Of a stretch of 64,000 nt of DNA, positions 43,221-52,400 are shown in pieces (the stretch's first letter is position 1; each line of letters opens with the position of its first letter). The translations under genes and the position numbers were made by a program. The stretch is from an uncultured Clostridia bacterium (GTDB lineage Bacteria; Bacillota; Clostridia; Christensenellales; Borkfalkiaceae). Location of the stretch: NCBI GenBank assembly GCA_944327625.1, contig CALVHL010000008.1, positions 1 to 64,000 of the forward strand, read 5' to 3'. The notes beneath the pieces were generated by a model. It saw only the letters and a program-made list of their open reading frames with translations, did not search any database and was not told where the DNA came from.

Positions 43221-44553
43221 TCTTGGCCTCCGTTTTGAGATCTAACAGAGCTTCGGCGATGAATTCGTCGCCCTCTATCGAGTAGTTTATATACCCGTTG
43301 TATTTATCGACGATTTTCTTGACTATCCTGTGCCCGTAGCCGTGATTTTTGAAGTCGCTCTTGGTGGTATTCAGCCCGAGCGCCGCCGAACGGTCGGTAT
43401 CCTCGCTTATGGGATTGGTCACGCTTATATACAGATATTCGTTCTGCACGTGCACGTTGAGATCGACCAGCCTGTCGCCCTTGGTCTTTTCCGCCGCTTC
43501 GAGCGCGTTATCTATGAGATTGACGAATATACGGCATAGGTCGTTGGCGGTGACGGGCAGCGTTTCCGGCACGTTGATCTTGCTTATTATCTGCACGCGC
43601 TTTGATGCGGCTTTGAGCGTTTCGAGGTTCATTATCGAATTTATCGACTTATTGCCGCAGTCGGTGAAGTGCGGGAATGCCGCGAAATCGTCCTTCATGT
43701 TTCTGAAATATTCCTCGACGTCCGAATAGCGCTTCTCTTTGAGCATTACGTCCATAACGAGGTACTGATTTTTTATGTCGTGGCGGAGCTCCTTCATGTC
43801 CTCGGCAATCTGCTCTGACAGCGAGAGCATCTCTATGTCCGCCTCCATCAGCTTCTTGTCGACCTCGAGGACCAGCTTGGCGTTGTGCTCGGTACAGTGG
43901 TGATAGGTGACTATGTACACCGAGACCGTGACGAGATAGACGTACAGAAGCAGCATGCAGGTCGTAAGATCGGCCGTCATGGAATGTTTTATCGAAAGCT
44001 CCTCTATCCAGATTATGGTCGCCGATGAAGCGACGGCAACGACGAGGATTATCCCGACGGATATTGCGGGGATATTGTCGTAGACGTGTATGGAGCGCGC
44101 GCATATAAGCACGGCGAACGCCACGATGAGTAGGTCTGACGCGACGGCGAACGCCTTGGTCGCCTCCCCGCCCGAGGCGAAACAGCGCATGCACTGTGTG
44201 CCGAGTTCCGCCATGGCTATTGCGGTGACGAATACGGTCGCGGCAAGCACTATTCTGCTCTTTACGTTATAGCGGCTGAACGCCGCCGCATACACTGCAA
44301 TGGCTATGAAGTGCGCGAGCGGGAAATTTATGCCCGCAAAGAACGGAACGTAGTGCGAGAGATAAAATAGCATCCAGTTGAGCAGCGTTTCGCCGACGAA
44401 TACGGACGCTATCTCGGCAACGAGCAACAAAATACCCTTCTTCGTAAACGTGACGGGGCTGAGTACTATCACCACGGATACCGACACGGCGAGAAGTTGC
44501 AGAATGTTTACCCAATCGTAGACAAAGGTAAAGTATAAAAATAATTCTTCCAT
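43207..44553 (-). CDS. Sensor histidine kinase, GHKL type (AgrC/ComD family)
   Basis: 448 aa. Six membrane helices cover the first ~220 residues. The phosphorylated His lies in ELRHDIKNQYLVMDVM. The GHKL ATPase has its N box in FVNLIDNALEAAEKTKGD and a G-rich end NHGYGHRIVKKIVDKYNG. ATG 44553 has GGGGAGG upstream. No agrB or agrD peptide gene was found beside it, so the signal is unknown. First gene of the acylation operon. Confidence 0.92.
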   Translation of the reverse strand: MEELFLYFTFVYDWVNILQLLAVSVSVVIVLSPVTFTKKGILLLVAEIASVFVGETLLNWMLFYLSHYVPFFAGINFPLAHFIAIAVYAAAFSRYNVKSRIVLAATVFVTAIAMAELGTQCMRCFASGGEATKAFAVASDLLIVAFAVLICARSIHVYDNIPAISVGIILVVAVASSATIIWIEELSIKHSMTADLTTCMLLLYVYLVTVSVYIVTYHHCTEHNAKLVLEVDKKLMEADIEMLSLSEQIAEDMKELRHDIKNQYLVMDVMLKEKRYSDVEEYFRNMKDDFAAFPHFTDCGNKSINSIMNLETLKAASKRVQIISKINVPETLPVTANDLCRIFVNLIDNALEAAEKTKGDRLVDLNVHVQNEYLYISVTNPISEDTDRSAALGLNTTKSDFKNHGYGHRIVKKIVDKYNGYINYSIEGDEFIAEALLDLKTEAKNETN

Positions 44554-44637
44554 TTCCTCCCCCCTCCCCCGGTCGGAAGCGGCCAAGGGAAAGGATCTTC
44601 GGGAAACCAGGCATAATTTCCTTTCCGATCCGACTAT

Positions 44638-44682
44638 ATATTATCATATTTCATATACGCTTTCAAGAGACAAAGTCAAGAG
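44638..44682 (-). promoter_or_regulatory. Promoter of the two-component/acylation operon with direct repeats
   Basis: On the minus strand TTGAAA (44666-44661), 17 bases, TAATAT (44643-44638). Two CTCTTGA repeats (44682-44676 and 44669-44663) start 13 bases apart over and above the -35 box. They could be an activator site, perhaps for the LytTR protein, though the spacing is shorter than known AgrA sites. Confidence 0.55.
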
Positions 44683-44703
44683 GTAGTTTTTTTAATACGA
44701 AAT

Positions 44704-44729
44704 GCAGCCCCGCCTTACCGCGGGGCTGC
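44704..44729 (-). terminator. Terminator-like hairpin after the first GH3 gene
   Basis: 10-bp perfect arms GCAGCCCCGC/GCGGGGCTGC with a 6-base loop. On the minus strand the T-tract is weak. Confidence 0.6.
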
Positions 44730-44760
44730 AGATCTCATCTGTGGAGGAGGGATGAAAAAA

Positions 44761-47679
44761 TTACTTGTTTTCCTTTGCCTTTTTCTTTTCGAGCACTTCG
44801 GATGCGACGTACATTGATATGCAGCCCGCCGCGAGCACGCCGGTCACGCTCATCGCCGCGATTATCGCATTGCTCCACCACCAGCTCGTCTCGCCGACGG
44901 GCGTATCGGGCGTCATGCCGTTTACAGCCGCGCTGTAATTGGAGACGACGTACAGTATTCTGTGGCACGCCTCTCTCATCGACTGTGCAAACGTCGCGTT
45001 GTCCTTGTAAGAATTGAGCGCGTCGCGCGAACCGCTGCCGAGGAACAGGTCTGTGCCTGCGGGTATGCCGTCCTGATAGGTCATTATGTATGCCGTATTG
45101 GACGCCGCCATGTCGGTTATGCAATAGCCGTCAAAGCCCCATTCGCCGCGCATTATGCCGCCGAGAAGCTCCTCGGAAGCGCCTACCCAGAACGCGCCCG
45201 CGCGGTTCATCGCCGACATTACGGCGTGCGCATTGCCCATTCCTTCTGCCGACGAGAGCGAATACTCGAAGGGCAGCAGATATATCTCGCGGGCGGCCTG
45301 CTCGTTGAGCCATACCGCGCCGCCTGCGCGCTGGTCTTCCTGGTCGTTAAAGGCTATGTGCTTGACGTGAGCTACCACGCCCTTGGACTGTATGCCCGTA
45401 ATTTCGGCAACGCTCGCCATGCCCGAAAGATAGGGATCTTCGGAGAAATATTCGTGCGATCTGCCGCCGAAAGGCGTGCGGTGTATGTTGATTGCGTTGG
45501 CATATATGCCCGTAAGTCCCTGCGAGAGCGCGTCCTCGGCGAGCATTTCGCCCACCTGACGAATGAGGTCGTCGTTATAGGTAGAAGCCCATATTCCCTC
45601 GCTGGGGAAGGACAGGTCGCCCTGAGAGCCGACCACGCCCGTAGGTCCGTCATATTCGTGGGTGTCGGGCTTGGCGACGGAGCTCAGAGGCACCGTCGTA
45701 TACATTCCGTTGGTGATGAGATATGCCTGATCTTCAAAGCTCATCTGATCGAGCAGCTTCTGCCACTTGTCGCTGTCATAGTCCTCGCCGCGCAATTCGG
45801 TAATCGTATAGCCGTTATTTGCGTTATATGTCGGCATCTCCGCGTCTGCGTCCTCCTCTATCGCGCGGTTGCGCTGGAGGTCGGCGTAGAGCTTGTCGGT
45901 GAGTTTGACTATTATCGCCTCGGAGGGAAGCGTTCCCTCCCAGTCGCCGCGCGAGACGTAGGTAACCTCCGTTTCGCTGCCCTCGTACTTGTTGAGGTCG
46001 GCGAACTCTAACTGGTTGGTTATCGCCTCACCGGTGTATTCGGATACCGAATAAGTCGTCGCGTCATATTCCTCGGTGAAGGACTTTACGAGCAGCGCGT
46101 CGCCCTCCGCGTCCATTCTGCCGTCGGTGTTGGCGGGCGTGTAGCCCTGCGCGGCGAGAATGTTGTTTGCCGCCTCGTGCGCTCCGTTTGCGACGGTCAG
46201 GTAATATTCGCCCTCGTCGACGACGTATGTCTTTGCCTTTTGGTCGTCATAGCTCTTGAACTGACTTTCGGAGACGGTTATTTCAATGACGTCGCTCGTC
46301 TCGCCGGGCGCAAGCTCCTCGGTCTTGGCATAGCCGACGAGCTCGACAGCCGACTTTTCGATGCCGCCGTCGATGTAGGGTTTTTGGAGATAGACTTCTA
46401 TAACTTCCTTGCCCGAATATTCGCTGCCCGTGTTGGTCACGGTGACGGATACGGTATATTCTCTGCTCTCCTCGTCGTATTCGACGTCGAAGCTTGAATA
46501 TTCAAAGGTCGTGTAGGACAGGCCGTAGCCGAAGGAATAGGCGACGTCGTCGGAATAACTGTAATCGCCCGTACCCTCTCTGCCCGTCACGTAGTCGGTG
46601 TAGCGCGTTTCGTAATAGCGATAGCCCACATATATGCCCTCGCTGTATACTCCGTAGTACATCTGCGAGCTGTCGGCAAGCCTCTCCGCGCCGTCGTACT
46701 GGCGCATGAAGTTGTTGAACTCGTTATATGACTGCTGCATCATCGCGGGCGAGGACATATTGTCTACGAGATAAGTGTCGGACAGCTTGCCGCTTGGCAC
46801 ATATTTGCCCGTCAGCACGCCCGCAACCGCGTCTATGCCGCCCTTGCCGACGTTGCCCACCCACAGGCAGGCGTCGACGTCTATGTCGGATTGTTCGAGG
46901 AAATCGAGCTGAATTGTCGCCGAGGAGTTGAGGAGAACTATTATCTTATTCACCTTGCCCGAGGCTTTGAGCGAAGTGAGTTCTTTCAAAACGCCCAGCT
47001 CCTCTTCGGAAAGTGTGAGATAACTGCCGTCGGCGGTGTCTGAACGCGTGGAGTTAATGTCCGCGCCTTCGCCGCTGTTGCGGGCTATATTGACGATTGC
47101 CGTGCCGTATTCGGAGATCGAAGCGACCGCATCGGGCGTAATATCCGCATAGGGCACTTCGTTTACCATATAGCGCGTACCCTCTTTATATCTGCCCATA
47201 CCCAGCACGCTGACCTGCGAGGAATAGAAATCCCACAGTGCTGAATTTACTTCCAGCCCCGCGCCTTCGAGCGCCGTCTTGAAGTCGGTATATCCCGAAG
47301 TATCCGCCGCCGACGAACCCGACGTCGCATAGTTGAACATCACCGAGCCCGTCAGAAAAGTGCTGACCTTTTCGCCGTCGGCAAGGGGCAATGCGTTCTT
47401 CTCATTTTTAAGGAGAACTATGCCCTCGCTCTCCACCTTTTCGGCAAGCGCGAGATAGTCGGCTTCGAGCTTTTCATACTCGTCTTCGCCGTAGCTGCTT
47501 TTGAAATACTGATATTGTTCGTCGTCCGACCGCTCTATCTCCGACGAGGAGATGTTGAGCGCGTTGTTTATCGCCGCGCTCTGGCTCATGGCTATCGAAT
47601 AGCCGCCCGAGACAATGACGAAAACAGAAGTGACGCCGAGGGAAAGACCTTCCCACAATCTTCTTTTAAACAGTTTCAT
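44761..47679 (-). CDS. Membrane-anchored GH3 glycosidase, circularly permuted
   Basis: 972 aa. N-terminal membrane helix (residues ~12-32) and another near the C-terminus (IIAAMSVTGVLAAGCISMY), so both ends are in the membrane. Between them the GH3 domains are in reverse order: the alpha/beta sandwich first (VESEGIVLLKNEKNALPLAD), an FnIII-like part (ELVGYAKTEELAPGETSDVI), then the barrel, from about residue 650 (MSFEDQAYLITNGMYTTVPL), with the nucleophile Asp in DGYCITDMAAS. Reversed GH3 enzymes are known from Ruminococcus albus and Butyrivibrio. It overlaps the next upstream small gene by 14 bases. Probable beta-glucosidase-type activity on outer glycans. Confidence 0.85.
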   Translation of the reverse strand: MKLFKRRLWEGLSLGVTSVFVIVSGGYSIAMSQSAAINNALNISSSEIERSDDEQYQYFKSSYGEDEYEKLEADYLALAEKVESEGIVLLKNEKNALPLADGEKVSTFLTGSVMFNYATSGSSAADTSGYTDFKTALEGAGLEVNSALWDFYSSQVSVLGMGRYKEGTRYMVNEVPYADITPDAVASISEYGTAIVNIARNSGEGADINSTRSDTADGSYLTLSEEELGVLKELTSLKASGKVNKIIVLLNSSATIQLDFLEQSDIDVDACLWVGNVGKGGIDAVAGVLTGKYVPSGKLSDTYLVDNMSSPAMMQQSYNEFNNFMRQYDGAERLADSSQMYYGVYSEGIYVGYRYYETRYTDYVTGREGTGDYSYSDDVAYSFGYGLSYTTFEYSSFDVEYDEESREYTVSVTVTNTGSEYSGKEVIEVYLQKPYIDGGIEKSAVELVGYAKTEELAPGETSDVIEITVSESQFKSYDDQKAKTYVVDEGEYYLTVANGAHEAANNILAAQGYTPANTDGRMDAEGDALLVKSFTEEYDATTYSVSEYTGEAITNQLEFADLNKYEGSETEVTYVSRGDWEGTLPSEAIIVKLTDKLYADLQRNRAIEEDADAEMPTYNANNGYTITELRGEDYDSDKWQKLLDQMSFEDQAYLITNGMYTTVPLSSVAKPDTHEYDGPTGVVGSQGDLSFPSEGIWASTYNDDLIRQVGEMLAEDALSQGLTGIYANAINIHRTPFGGRSHEYFSEDPYLSGMASVAEITGIQSKGVVAHVKHIAFNDQEDQRAGGAVWLNEQAAREIYLLPFEYSLSSAEGMGNAHAVMSAMNRAGAFWVGASEELLGGIMRGEWGFDGYCITDMAASNTAYIMTYQDGIPAGTDLFLGSGSRDALNSYKDNATFAQSMREACHRILYVVSNYSAAVNGMTPDTPVGETSWWWSNAIIAAMSVTGVLAAGCISMYVASEVLEKKKAKENK

Positions 47680-48118
47680 CTTTCACCTCCGTCCTGCTTT
47701 CTTGGGCTTTTGCCCACGGGCGCCACCCGCTGAGTATGCCTGCAAGCAGCGCCAGGACAAAAGAAAGGAGGAAGAAAACGAATGTGACTATAAATCCGGC
47801 CGTAAAGCCGTAGCCGTCAATTGCAACGAACACGTTTGCAATGTAAGTGACCTGCGAATATATGAACCACATAAAACCGTACAGATAGAGCATTGCGGCG
47901 ACGTATCTGACATCCTTGAAGTCGAACACCGCAGTGATGGCGCACAGAACTACCGCCGCCCATGCGCAGCCGACCGCGCAGCCGTTCAGGTCGGGATTAA
48001 AAGAGGTTACGCCCGTAGCCATATAGGTTATACCCGCGACTATGCCGCAGATAACCGCACACAGAGAGAGGTAGTAACCTACCCCTCTGCCTGCCAGAAA
48101 TTTCTTAAAAGCGTTCAT
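47666..48118 (-). CDS. Four-helix membrane protein beside GH3
   Basis: 150 aa with four predicted membrane segments and a polar C-terminus. No family recognised. It overlaps the GH3 start by 14 bases and follows the lipoprotein gene by 12 bases, so it belongs to the same operon and may assist the anchored glycosidase. Confidence 0.65.
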   Translation of the reverse strand: MNAFKKFLAGRGVGYYLSLCAVICGIVAGITYMATGVTSFNPDLNGCAVGCAWAAVVLCAITAVFDFKDVRYVAAMLYLYGFMWFIYSQVTYIANVFVAIDGYGFTAGFIVTFVFFLLSFVLALLAGILSGWRPWAKAQESRTEVKDETV

Positions 48119-48130
48119 CTTGCACCAAAA

Positions 48131-49243
48131 TTATTTATTGTATTCCGTCATGGTGAGATTGGCATCGGTTATAATCTTTATGCAGTCTACCATGGGCGAA
48201 GCGGCGTCGACGGTGCCTGCGTCGCCTGCGGGAGTCTGGTTGTTGTTGACCGTGAGACGAATGATATTTTCGCCATCGTTAAGGCTGATGCTGCCGAGCG
48301 TTATCTCCTGCCAACTGCCGCGTATGCCGGGATTGGTGGAAACTTCCGTGCCGTTGCCGAGGCTTATCTGCGTCGTGTAGGCAAGCTTCTGCCCGTTGAT
48401 AGTCACGCTGTAAGTTGCCGCGGTGAGCGTTATGTCGGCATATTCGCAGCCGAGCACTACGCGCAGTATTGCGTTGCTGACGGTAGCGTCGGAATTTATG
48501 ACGAATTCGAGATAGCCGCCGCGATAGTAAAGGCCGCTTACGCACTTGCCGTTGCTTGCGTTTTGGTCGCCCTTGATAAGCGCAGTGCCGTTGGCGCTGC
48601 CGGAGAAGTTATATCCGAGCTTATTGCCGTTCTGGTCGGCATAGTCGGGATAGTCCGCCGTCAGCCCCGTAAGCTGAGTATATTCCGCCTCGAACGTGTA
48701 AGAAGTCTGCCACGACGCGTAGAATTCTACCGAAGCGTCATACTTCTTCGCGGGCGAAAACTCGGTACCGTCCTCGGTATACCAGCCCGCGAACGCATAA
48801 CCGTCGCGCTTGGGCTCTGCAACAGAGCCTATTCTCGAACCGCTTTCAAAGTTGACGGTGTAATACACTTCCTCTTCCGCGCCATCATAGTTCCAGTAGA
48901 ACGTCGCCGTCAGCGCGTTGCTTTCGTCCAGCCACGAAGCGTATATCGTGGTATTTGAAGTAACCGCCGTCGTCTCGAACTCGTACAGATTTTCAAGCGA
49001 CTGATCGGCGTACCAGTTACCGAATACCAAGCCCTCCTTTTCGGGATCTTCTTCGGGACGGACGGCATAACCGCCCTCTTCCACCGTCTGCGAGGGAACG
49101 GCAGAGCCGCCGTTGGTTTCAAAGGTTACGGTATAGCTCTTTTTATTTTCGGCCTCGTCGCCGTTTTCGCCGCAGGCTGCAAACGAAGTACAGAGCACAG
49201 CCGCGCAGAGCGACGAAAGTACCATCGTGGTTATCTTTTTCAT
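48131..49243 (-). CDS. Lipoprotein with InlB repeats and a carbohydrate-binding-like domain
   Basis: 370 aa. Lipoprotein signal MKKITTMVLSSLCAAVL with cleavage before Cys in SFAACGENG. Two InlB/Listeria-Bacteroides-like repeats follow (VTFETNGGSAVPSQTVEEGG ... YASW and VYYTVNFESGSRIG ... FYASW). The C-terminal ~170 residues resemble a CBM6/CBM35 beta-sandwich: FEAEYTQLTG, GGYLEFVINSDATVSNAILR and DGENIIRLTVNN. It is probably a surface glycan-binding protein for the GH3 enzyme. ATG 49243 has AAGGAG upstream. Confidence 0.75.
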   Translation of the reverse strand: MKKITTMVLSSLCAAVLCTSFAACGENGDEAENKKSYTVTFETNGGSAVPSQTVEEGGYAVRPEEDPEKEGLVFGNWYADQSLENLYEFETTAVTSNTTIYASWLDESNALTATFYWNYDGAEEEVYYTVNFESGSRIGSVAEPKRDGYAFAGWYTEDGTEFSPAKKYDASVEFYASWQTSYTFEAEYTQLTGLTADYPDYADQNGNKLGYNFSGSANGTALIKGDQNASNGKCVSGLYYRGGYLEFVINSDATVSNAILRVVLGCEYADITLTAATYSVTINGQKLAYTTQISLGNGTEVSTNPGIRGSWQEITLGSISLNDGENIIRLTVNNNQTPAGDAGTVDAASPMVDCIKIITDANLTMTEYNK

Positions 49244-49293
49244 GATATATCTTCTCCTTATTATTTCGGGGTTAATTTCGTATTTAAAGTCTT

Positions 49294-49320
49294 TTAGTTG
49301 CGGCATATATGCCGCCCAAT
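49294..49320 (-). repeat. Dispersed 31-base intergenic repeat, copy 7
   Basis: The reverse complement contains GGCATATATGCCGCAACTAA. Here the palindrome around the core is extended to GCGGCATATATGCCGC. Confidence 0.55.
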
Positions 49321-49330
49321 TAGTATTTAC

Positions 49331-49428
49331 AGGCAGGTTTTATAAAATTTTCAGGCGACAGGTATGTCGGATTTCTCCGACATACCTTGCCTGCCTGACA
49401 TCTGTTATTCAGGGATCGGCTGAATAAC
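49331..49428 (-). terminator. Nested hairpins after the large GH3 gene
   Basis: An 11-bp stem with loop TTTC (49361-49371/49376-49386) sits inside outer arms AGGCAGG/CCTGCCT (49331-49337/49390-49396). A second 9-bp stem is at 49404-49412/49420-49428. AAAATTTTAT follows on the minus strand. Confidence 0.6.
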
Positions 49429-49446
49429 GGGGGGAGCATTTTTTTA

Positions 49447-52400
49447 TCAGTCTTTCCTGCTCTTTCTGCGTGCGATAACTACTGCCGCAGCCGCTGCGAG
49501 CGTTGCGCCGACGATTGCCGCGGTGCTTGCGATATTGCCTGCACAGCCGCCTTCGGTATTTCCGCCCTCGGTGTTGCCGCCTTCGTTTCCGCTGTTCTGT
49601 TCGAGCTTGGAGATGGCGTCGTCAATCATATCCTGAACTTCGTCGCCGGTTACATAGTCGGGCTCTTCTACTACGGGCGCGTCGGCCTCTGTGACCACTA
49701 ACGTGATGACATAGTCGACTTCGGTCGTGGTGGTCGTCGAACCGCCCTTGTTGCCGCCCATGTCGAACGTCTGCATTCCGCTCTTGCTGCCCTTGTTGTC
49801 GCCGCCGCCGTCAGAGCCCTGCGTAGCAATCAGTCTGATGGTAACTTCATAGGTACCTGCCACTTCGGGAGTACCGGTGATTTCGCCCGTATCCTTGTTG
49901 ATCGTGAGACCTGCGGGAAGGGACGAGCCGGGTGCGATACCCCACTCTATCGTAGTGTAGTTCTCGGTAGTGAACTCATCGGACTGAAGCAGAGCATAGA
50001 ACTCTTCGCCGACTTTAAGTCCGTCGAGAGCGTCGCTGTCCGCATTGACTTTGATAGCTTCTGATATGCTGATGCTGTATGTAGCCGTTTTATCTACCCA
50101 GCCGTCGATCATGAATTCGACGGTGAAGCTGAAATCGCCTGCTTCTTCGGGAGTACCCGTGATAGAGCCTGTGTTCTTGTCGAGCGACAGACCTGCGGGA
50201 AGCGAACCCGAGGTTATCTCATATGTAGCCGTCGAACCATCAGTGAGAAGGCTGTCTATTGCGACACTTGCTTCATAGCTTACCTGCTGGGTGCCGCTGA
50301 CAAGAGCTGTACCCGTAACGGCGAGTTCGCTATATCCGTTGAACTGAGCGGAGGTGTCTGCAAGCTGATAGAGAATAGCCTTAGCCGCCTCTCTTACGCA
50401 ATACCACTGCGTAGGGCTTGCAATAGTCACATCTGCACCTGTTTCCTCGTCAACAGTATCAATCATAACCATACCCTTGTGCTTTGTGCCGCTTGCGTCA
50501 GTCCACTCGTAGTCGGGATCCCACTCGCCGGAGAGATATTCTACGAAAGGCGTGGTGTAGAGCTCCATCTGATGACCGGCACGAACCATCATATCGGGAT
50601 CGGTTCTGGTTCTCCAACCAATGTAACCGTCGGTTACAAAGTATGCCTGAGTACCCCACTGGTTCTGATAGAGTTCAGTATTAAGATTATAGTTATTGGT
50701 ATTTGACCAGCCGCCAAGTCTTCCATAGCCCGTCATCGCAGCCTTGGAGCCGCCCTCCTGAAGAGCCATCTGGAAGGACTTGCAGTAGTTTTCGCGTATG
50801 GTCTGCTCATCTGCCCAGGTGAAGAGGTTACCGCGGTTGGTTTCCTGATCGTTCATGAAGCAGTGCTTTACATAGCATACGATGCCCTTGGACTGTACGC
50901 CCTGGATAACCGCTGCCGCCATATAGCCGCTGTGCAGACCGTCCTGCGAATAGTATTCGTTATTTCTGCCAGAGAAAGGCGAGCGGTGAATGTCCGCGCC
51001 GGGTGCATACCAGCCGTTTCTGCCGAGAAGCAGACCGAGGTTGCCCATTATTGTACCCTGCTTGTTTGCAAGTTCGGTATTGAAGGTTGCGCCGATCATG
51101 TCCTCGGACGCCCAGCAATGAGAGCTGTCCCAGTTGTTTGGACCGTCGGAATCCTCACTCTTGAGCTTGCCTATGGAAGCGATGTCAGCCGTCGAATAAC
51201 CGCCGAACTCTATAAGAGTGCAAAGTTCGTCATAAGTCAACTGGTTGAGGAAGGTATCCCAAAGAGGATCGTCATAGGGAACGCCTGCCATGTCAGCAAA
51301 CTTGATGGTCGTCTCGTCCGCCTCAGATACGTACATGGGATTGGAAGTTTCGGTACGGTTATTCTGTACGACGTGGTCTTCGTCGTATACGCCCGTTACC
51401 TGCGACCATGTCGAAGGAATGTCAGCTTCGTCCTTGTACCAGGGGTCGGTCTCCTTATCGTAGCTGGGACCATACTCATATGTACTTGTGCCGGGCTTTT
51501 CAAGTCCTGTGCTGCTATCAATTTCAGGCGTCTTGGTTACACGGAAGTTATCCCAATAGCCGATGTTGTCGAGAACTTCGTTCTTGAACGTGAGATCTGC
51601 CGCCGTAGGTGCTTCGGGGAAGGTCGTGACCATGTTCGCACGCGAAATTATGGTCATTCCGCTCTCGCCGTCAGCCATCATATCTGCCGTACGGACGTTG
51701 TTGAAGTCGAGATCGCCGAGCTGCGTAGTGCCGTCAGCCGAGCCGTTCTCCGCCGAGAAAAGATTTTCAAGCTCGTTGCCCGAATAGTCGTCAAGCTTGA
51801 GAATTGCGTCCTCGGTGAGCGAGAAAGTGACTTCGTCGTACGCGTCGTCCTTGTTGTCCTTGTCGGTCTTATAGTCGAAGTGCGAATCTTCCATCAGACG
51901 TATGGTGTAGTCGCCCTCGTCGAGTTCATAGCAGCCCTGGTTGTCGTTGTGGTTTGCGTCGTCATAGTCCCAAGACGCCATATCCTGAACATTGATTTTA
52001 ATGACAACCGTCTGCTCTTCGCCGGGCTGCAACGTGTCGGTCTTGGCAAATCCGACGAGCGATACCGCTGCCTTTTCAACTTCGCCCTTTGTATAAGGCG
52101 CCGAAACGTAAGCCTGTACCGTCTTTTTGCCTGCTACGCTGCCCGTATTCTTGACTGTTACAGGAACATATATGGTATCTATCGTTGCTTCTTTTCCGAC
52201 AGATGAGCTGAACAGCTCGGCAAGTCCGCTCGAAGCGAGCGCCGTCTTGCAGCTTGCGTCGGTATATATACCGCCCGCGTTGAAGGAGAACGTCGTGTAG
52301 TTGAGGCTGTACCCGTAAGGATAGAGCACGTTCTTTTCCCACCACTTTTCAGCGGCGTTGAGCGAAGCGTCGCTCTGACCTGCGGAAACTGTGTTTTCGG

